Origin: Paenibacillus turpanensis
GTDB taxonomy: Bacteria > Bacillota > Bacilli > Paenibacillales > YIM-B00363
NCBI RefSeq assembly: GCF_011421635.1
Contig: NZ_WTLI01000012.1
Coordinates: 1 to 64,000 of the forward strand
DNA: 64,000 nucleotides
Reading direction: 5' to 3'
Positions 61,792 to 64,000 of the stretch are shown here, piece by piece (position 1 is the stretch's first letter; each line of letters begins with the position of its first letter). Position numbers and translations under genes: made by a program. The notes under the pieces are model-generated. The model saw only the letters and a list, made by a program, of their open reading frames with translations, ran no database searches and was not told the DNA's origin.

Positions 61792-62445
61792 GTGATTTCG
61801 ATCCTTATCGTAGACGACCACGCTGTGGTACGCTCGGGCTTAAAGATGCTTCTTGGCGCGAGGCAGGATTTTCGTGTCGTGGGGGAAGCGGCGGAAGGGA
61901 ATGAAGGCATACGGAAAGCTCAGGAGCTGGGTCCGGATGTCGTACTGATGGACTTAAGCATGCCTCAGGGGAAGGACGGATTAACCGCTACCTCAGAGCT
62001 CAAAAAGGTGATGCCCGGCGTTGCCGTGCTTATGCTGACGATGCATGACGATGAACAATATTTGTTTCAGGCGATCCATGCGGGAGCTTCCGGTTATGTG
62101 CTCAAGAGTGCGCCTCACGAGGAGCTTCAGGCGGCGATCGAGTCCGTAGCGAGAGGGGAAGCGTATTTGACACCAGGGGCGACAAAGCGGCTGATGGGAG
62201 AATATTTGGACAAGATGAAACAGGGAGAAAATTTGGATGTGTATGAAACATTAAGCGATCGGGAAAAAGAAATTTTAGCGCTTGTTGCCAAGGGCTATGC
62301 CAATAAAGAAATCGCCGAGCAGCTCGTCATTAGTGTAAAGACAGTTGAGACGCATAAAAGCAATGTGATGGAAAAGCTGAATTTACGGACGCGTCCCGAG
62401 CTTGTGAAATATGCGGTGAAGAAAGGACTGCTTCAGTTTGAATAA
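61792..62445 (+). CDS. nreC: NarL/NreC-type response regulator
   Basis: 217 residues. Receiver with VDDH pair and phospho-Asp54 in LMDLSMP; C-terminal LuxR HTH (LSDREKEILALVAKGYANKEIAEQLVISVKTVETHKSNVMEKLN). Closest by eye to NreC/LiaR. GTG start behind GGAGG, and its end overlaps the kinase start by 8 bp. Should activate nitrate-respiration genes. Confidence 0.85.
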   Translation: MISILIVDDHAVVRSGLKMLLGARQDFRVVGEAAEGNEGIRKAQELGPDVVLMDLSMPQGKDGLTATSELKKVMPGVAVLMLTMHDDEQYLFQAIHAGASGYVLKSAPHEELQAAIESVARGEAYLTPGATKRLMGEYLDKMKQGENLDVYETLSDREKEILALVAKGYANKEIAEQLVISVKTVETHKSNVMEKLNLRTRPELVKYAVKKGLLQFE

Positions 62446-63568
62446 CCACAACGAAAAAAATCCAAGTGAATGGTTAGATGGAGCAGATGGAATCGGGCAG
62501 GTCGGAGAAAATACCCTGAAGCTGTTCAGCCAATTAAATGAAGCGATGCAGACGATGCGCAACGATTTGGAAAAGTCGGTCAAGCAGCTGGTCGATCTTA
62601 AGCTGGCGCTCGATGAATCGTCCATTGTGGCGGTGACGGACCATCGGGGAGTAATTCAGTATGTGAACGATAAATTTTGCGAAATATCGAAGTATAGCCG
62701 GGAGGAATTGATTGGAAAGGACCACCGTCTGATCAATTCGGGCTACCACTCCAAGGATTTTATGCGCCAGCTGTGGGGGACGATTTCCCAAGGCAAGGTA
62801 TGGAAAGGTGAAGTCAAGAACCGGGCCAAGGACGGCACGTTTTATTGGGTGAACACCACCATTGTCCCGATTCAGCAGGAGGACGGGTCTCCGTATCAGT
62901 ACTTGGCGATCCGTAATGAAGTAACAAAGCTAAAGCACGTCGAAGAAGAGCTGCAGCTCATGATGACGCAGATGCTGCGCGTACAGGAAGAAGAGCGGAA
63001 GCGGATCTCCCGTGAGCTTCATGACGGCATCGGACAAACCTTATTTTCCTTATTAATTCAGGTTGATAAAATTAAGACGGAAGTGGAGCATGAAGGCCTG
63101 GGGCTGCTGCGTAAGGACATTACCCATTTAATAGAAGACATCCGCAGCATTTCATGGGAGCTCCGTCCATCGGTGCTGGACGATCTGGGTGTGGTTCCGG
63201 CGATCCGCACATATATTCAAAATTTTGAAAGGCACTACGGTATCTCTGTAGGGCTGGACTGCAATCTTGGCAAACGGCTTGAGGTTCATACAGAAACGAC
63301 CATTTACCGGATTATACAAGAGGCGCTGACGAATATTGCAAAATACGCTGACGTCTCGGAAGCGAAGGTATCGATCAGTGAGTCCGTTGGTGCTGTAAAT
63401 GTACAAATTGAGGACCGCGGGGTAGGGTTTCGGCCGGATACGGCGGCGAAGGGTGTAGGCTTGTTCAGTATGGAGGAGCGGGCACGCTCGGTCGGCGGCA
63501 GTTTAAGAGTACAGTCTGAAGTTGGACATGGAACGACAGTAACCCTGAGCATACCTAACTTACAATGA
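62438..63568 (+). CDS. PAS sensor histidine kinase, NreB-like (HisKA_3)
   Basis: 376 residues: N-terminal coiled coil, PAS with PAC (DESSIVAVTDHRGVIQYVNDKFCEISKYSREELIGKDHRLINSGYHSKDF), HisKA_3 dimerisation helix with phospho-His in RISRELHDGIGQTL, HATPase with LRPSVLDDLG, EALTNIAKYA and GVGLFSMEERA. Staphylococcal NreB senses oxygen through a four-Cys iron-sulfur site in its PAS; here only one Cys is seen in the PAS, so that cluster is absent. TTG start overlapping nreC. Soluble. Confidence 0.85.
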   Translation: MNNHNEKNPSEWLDGADGIGQVGENTLKLFSQLNEAMQTMRNDLEKSVKQLVDLKLALDESSIVAVTDHRGVIQYVNDKFCEISKYSREELIGKDHRLINSGYHSKDFMRQLWGTISQGKVWKGEVKNRAKDGTFYWVNTTIVPIQQEDGSPYQYLAIRNEVTKLKHVEEELQLMMTQMLRVQEEERKRISRELHDGIGQTLFSLLIQVDKIKTEVEHEGLGLLRKDITHLIEDIRSISWELRPSVLDDLGVVPAIRTYIQNFERHYGISVGLDCNLGKRLEVHTETTIYRIIQEALTNIAKYADVSEAKVSISESVGAVNVQIEDRGVGFRPDTAAKGVGLFSMEERARSVGGSLRVQSEVGHGTTVTLSIPNLQ

Positions 63569-63603
63569 AAACAACATAGGAATGATGTACGTCTTCAATA
63601 AAG

Positions 63604-63668
63604 AAACATGCGATACCGCATTGCAGGCCGGGGGAGGCTATAGTGCAAGCGGGTACCGCATGTTTTTA
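63604..63668. terminator. Terminator between the nre operon and mobA
   Basis: AAACATGCG (63604-63612) with CGCATGTTT (63657-63665), inner TACC/GGTA and TTGCA/TGCAA pairings, T run on the plus strand. The mobA stop lies 7 bp on. Confidence 0.82.
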
Positions 63669-63674
63669 TTTTGT

Positions 63675-63998
63675 CTATAAAGCTTCTTGTTTCTTTTCAA
63701 TTGGGCCGGCTGAATCAAAGGTTAGCTCCGGTCCGTTGAGGCCCGGCGGCTCCTGCTTCGTCCATTTAATCTTATCCAGGAAATGATCCCAGGTTGCCAT
63801 ATCCTTTGTAACCAAGTCATACAGCGTATCATGGCATCGTTTGCGGTAGATTGCGTGATGGAGCAGCGGTAAGCCGTGAATCACCGGAAAAGCGGCATGC
63901 TCGTTGCCCCGGACGATCTGCTCCAACAATTGATGCGCAAACGTTGGTGAAAGAAACGGAGAATCCACGTCAACAGCCCAGACAAAAGGGTTACGGCT
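63675..63998 (-). CDS. mobA: MobA-type molybdenum cofactor guanylyltransferase (5' partial)
   Basis: The last 107 residues of the protein, open to the right edge. NPFVWAVDVDSPFLSPTFAHQLLEQIV is the D-x-D/P-F-L block of MobA (the metal/substrate site), and AAFPVIHGLPLLHHAIYRKRCHDTLYDLV matches the following G-x-x-x-P-L-x-x-x-Y segment. MobA attaches GMP to molybdopterin for Mo enzymes such as nitrate reductase. The context of nre genes supports this. Confidence 0.75.
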   Translation of the reverse strand, partial: SRNPFVWAVDVDSPFLSPTFAHQLLEQIVRGNEHAAFPVIHGLPLLHHAIYRKRCHDTLYDLVTKDMATWDHFLDKIKWTKQEPPGLNGPELTFDSAGPIEKKQEAL

Positions 63999-64000
63999 AA

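Overview
The window reads as chromosomal DNA of a spore-former-type Firmicute close to Paenibacillus. This is inferred from strong Gram-positive Shine-Dalgarno sites with frequent GTG/TTG starts, catabolite-response (cre) sites, YesM/YesN-type two-component systems, AraC regulators with extracellular sensors, SLH-anchored surface protein, CsoR/CopZ/CopA copper genes and several PL1 pectate lyases. No rRNA, tRNA, CRISPR array, insertion sequence or phage gene was recognised.

Layout. 1-1.5 kb: end of an ECF-transporter EcfT gene whose N-terminal part is a 36-bp in-frame repeat, and a lipoprotein. 1.9-2.8 kb: repeat island 1 (19-unit AAGCAG array, four spaced palindromes, GC-rich duplication). 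2.9-4.4 kb: IMP dehydrogenase. 4.5-7.5 kb: two tandem pectate lyases with matching promoter, cre and operator sites. 7.7-12.0 kb: membrane-anchored sugar-binding protein, histidine kinase and AraC-type response regulator. 12.0-13.2 kb: repeat island 2 (AAGCAG/CATACAGG array, the same four-palindrome module with the same spacing, four 175-bp tandem repeats). 13.5-17.4 kb: ChvE-GguA-GguB sugar ABC transporter. 17.5-22 kb: diguanylate cyclase, orphan Imm11 immunity-type protein, NmrA oxidoreductase, Rrf2 regulator and a 40-residue membrane peptide. 22-26.9 kb: CsoR regulon (MFS exporter, csoR, copZ, copA) with three copies of one operator. 27-33 kb: SLH protein, small membrane proteins, HPP protein, YciI, SRPBCC and a WG-repeat lipoprotein. 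33-37 kb: LplA-like lipoprotein with its AraC sensor-regulator but no permeases. 37.4-40.2 kb: AzlCD, CBO0543-type and CorA. 40.2-47 kb: sugar/organophosphate-type ABC operon carrying an RNase J-like beta-CASP hydrolase and a HAD phosphatase, next to a DeoR regulator. 47-54 kb: DNA alkyl repair, Fos-like VOC protein, membrane proteins, both free and protein methionine sulfoxide reductases, third pectate lyase. 54-61 kb: small accessory genes, then an ECF41 sigma factor with its AhpD-like partner. 61-64 kb: NreA-like nitrate/GAF sensor, NreC-like regulator and PAS kinase, with MobA running off the end.

How the parts fit. The pectate lyases, the sugar-sensing three-protein system and the ChvE-GguAB transporter form a plant-cell-wall sugar block under catabolite control. 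The copper block is a compact self-regulated efflux module. The nre block with a well-placed Fnr-type site and the molybdenum cofactor gene point to nitrate respiration.

The least explained parts are the two repeat islands 10 kb apart, which share a four-palindrome module with conserved spacing, and the ABC operon with an RNase J-like enzyme.
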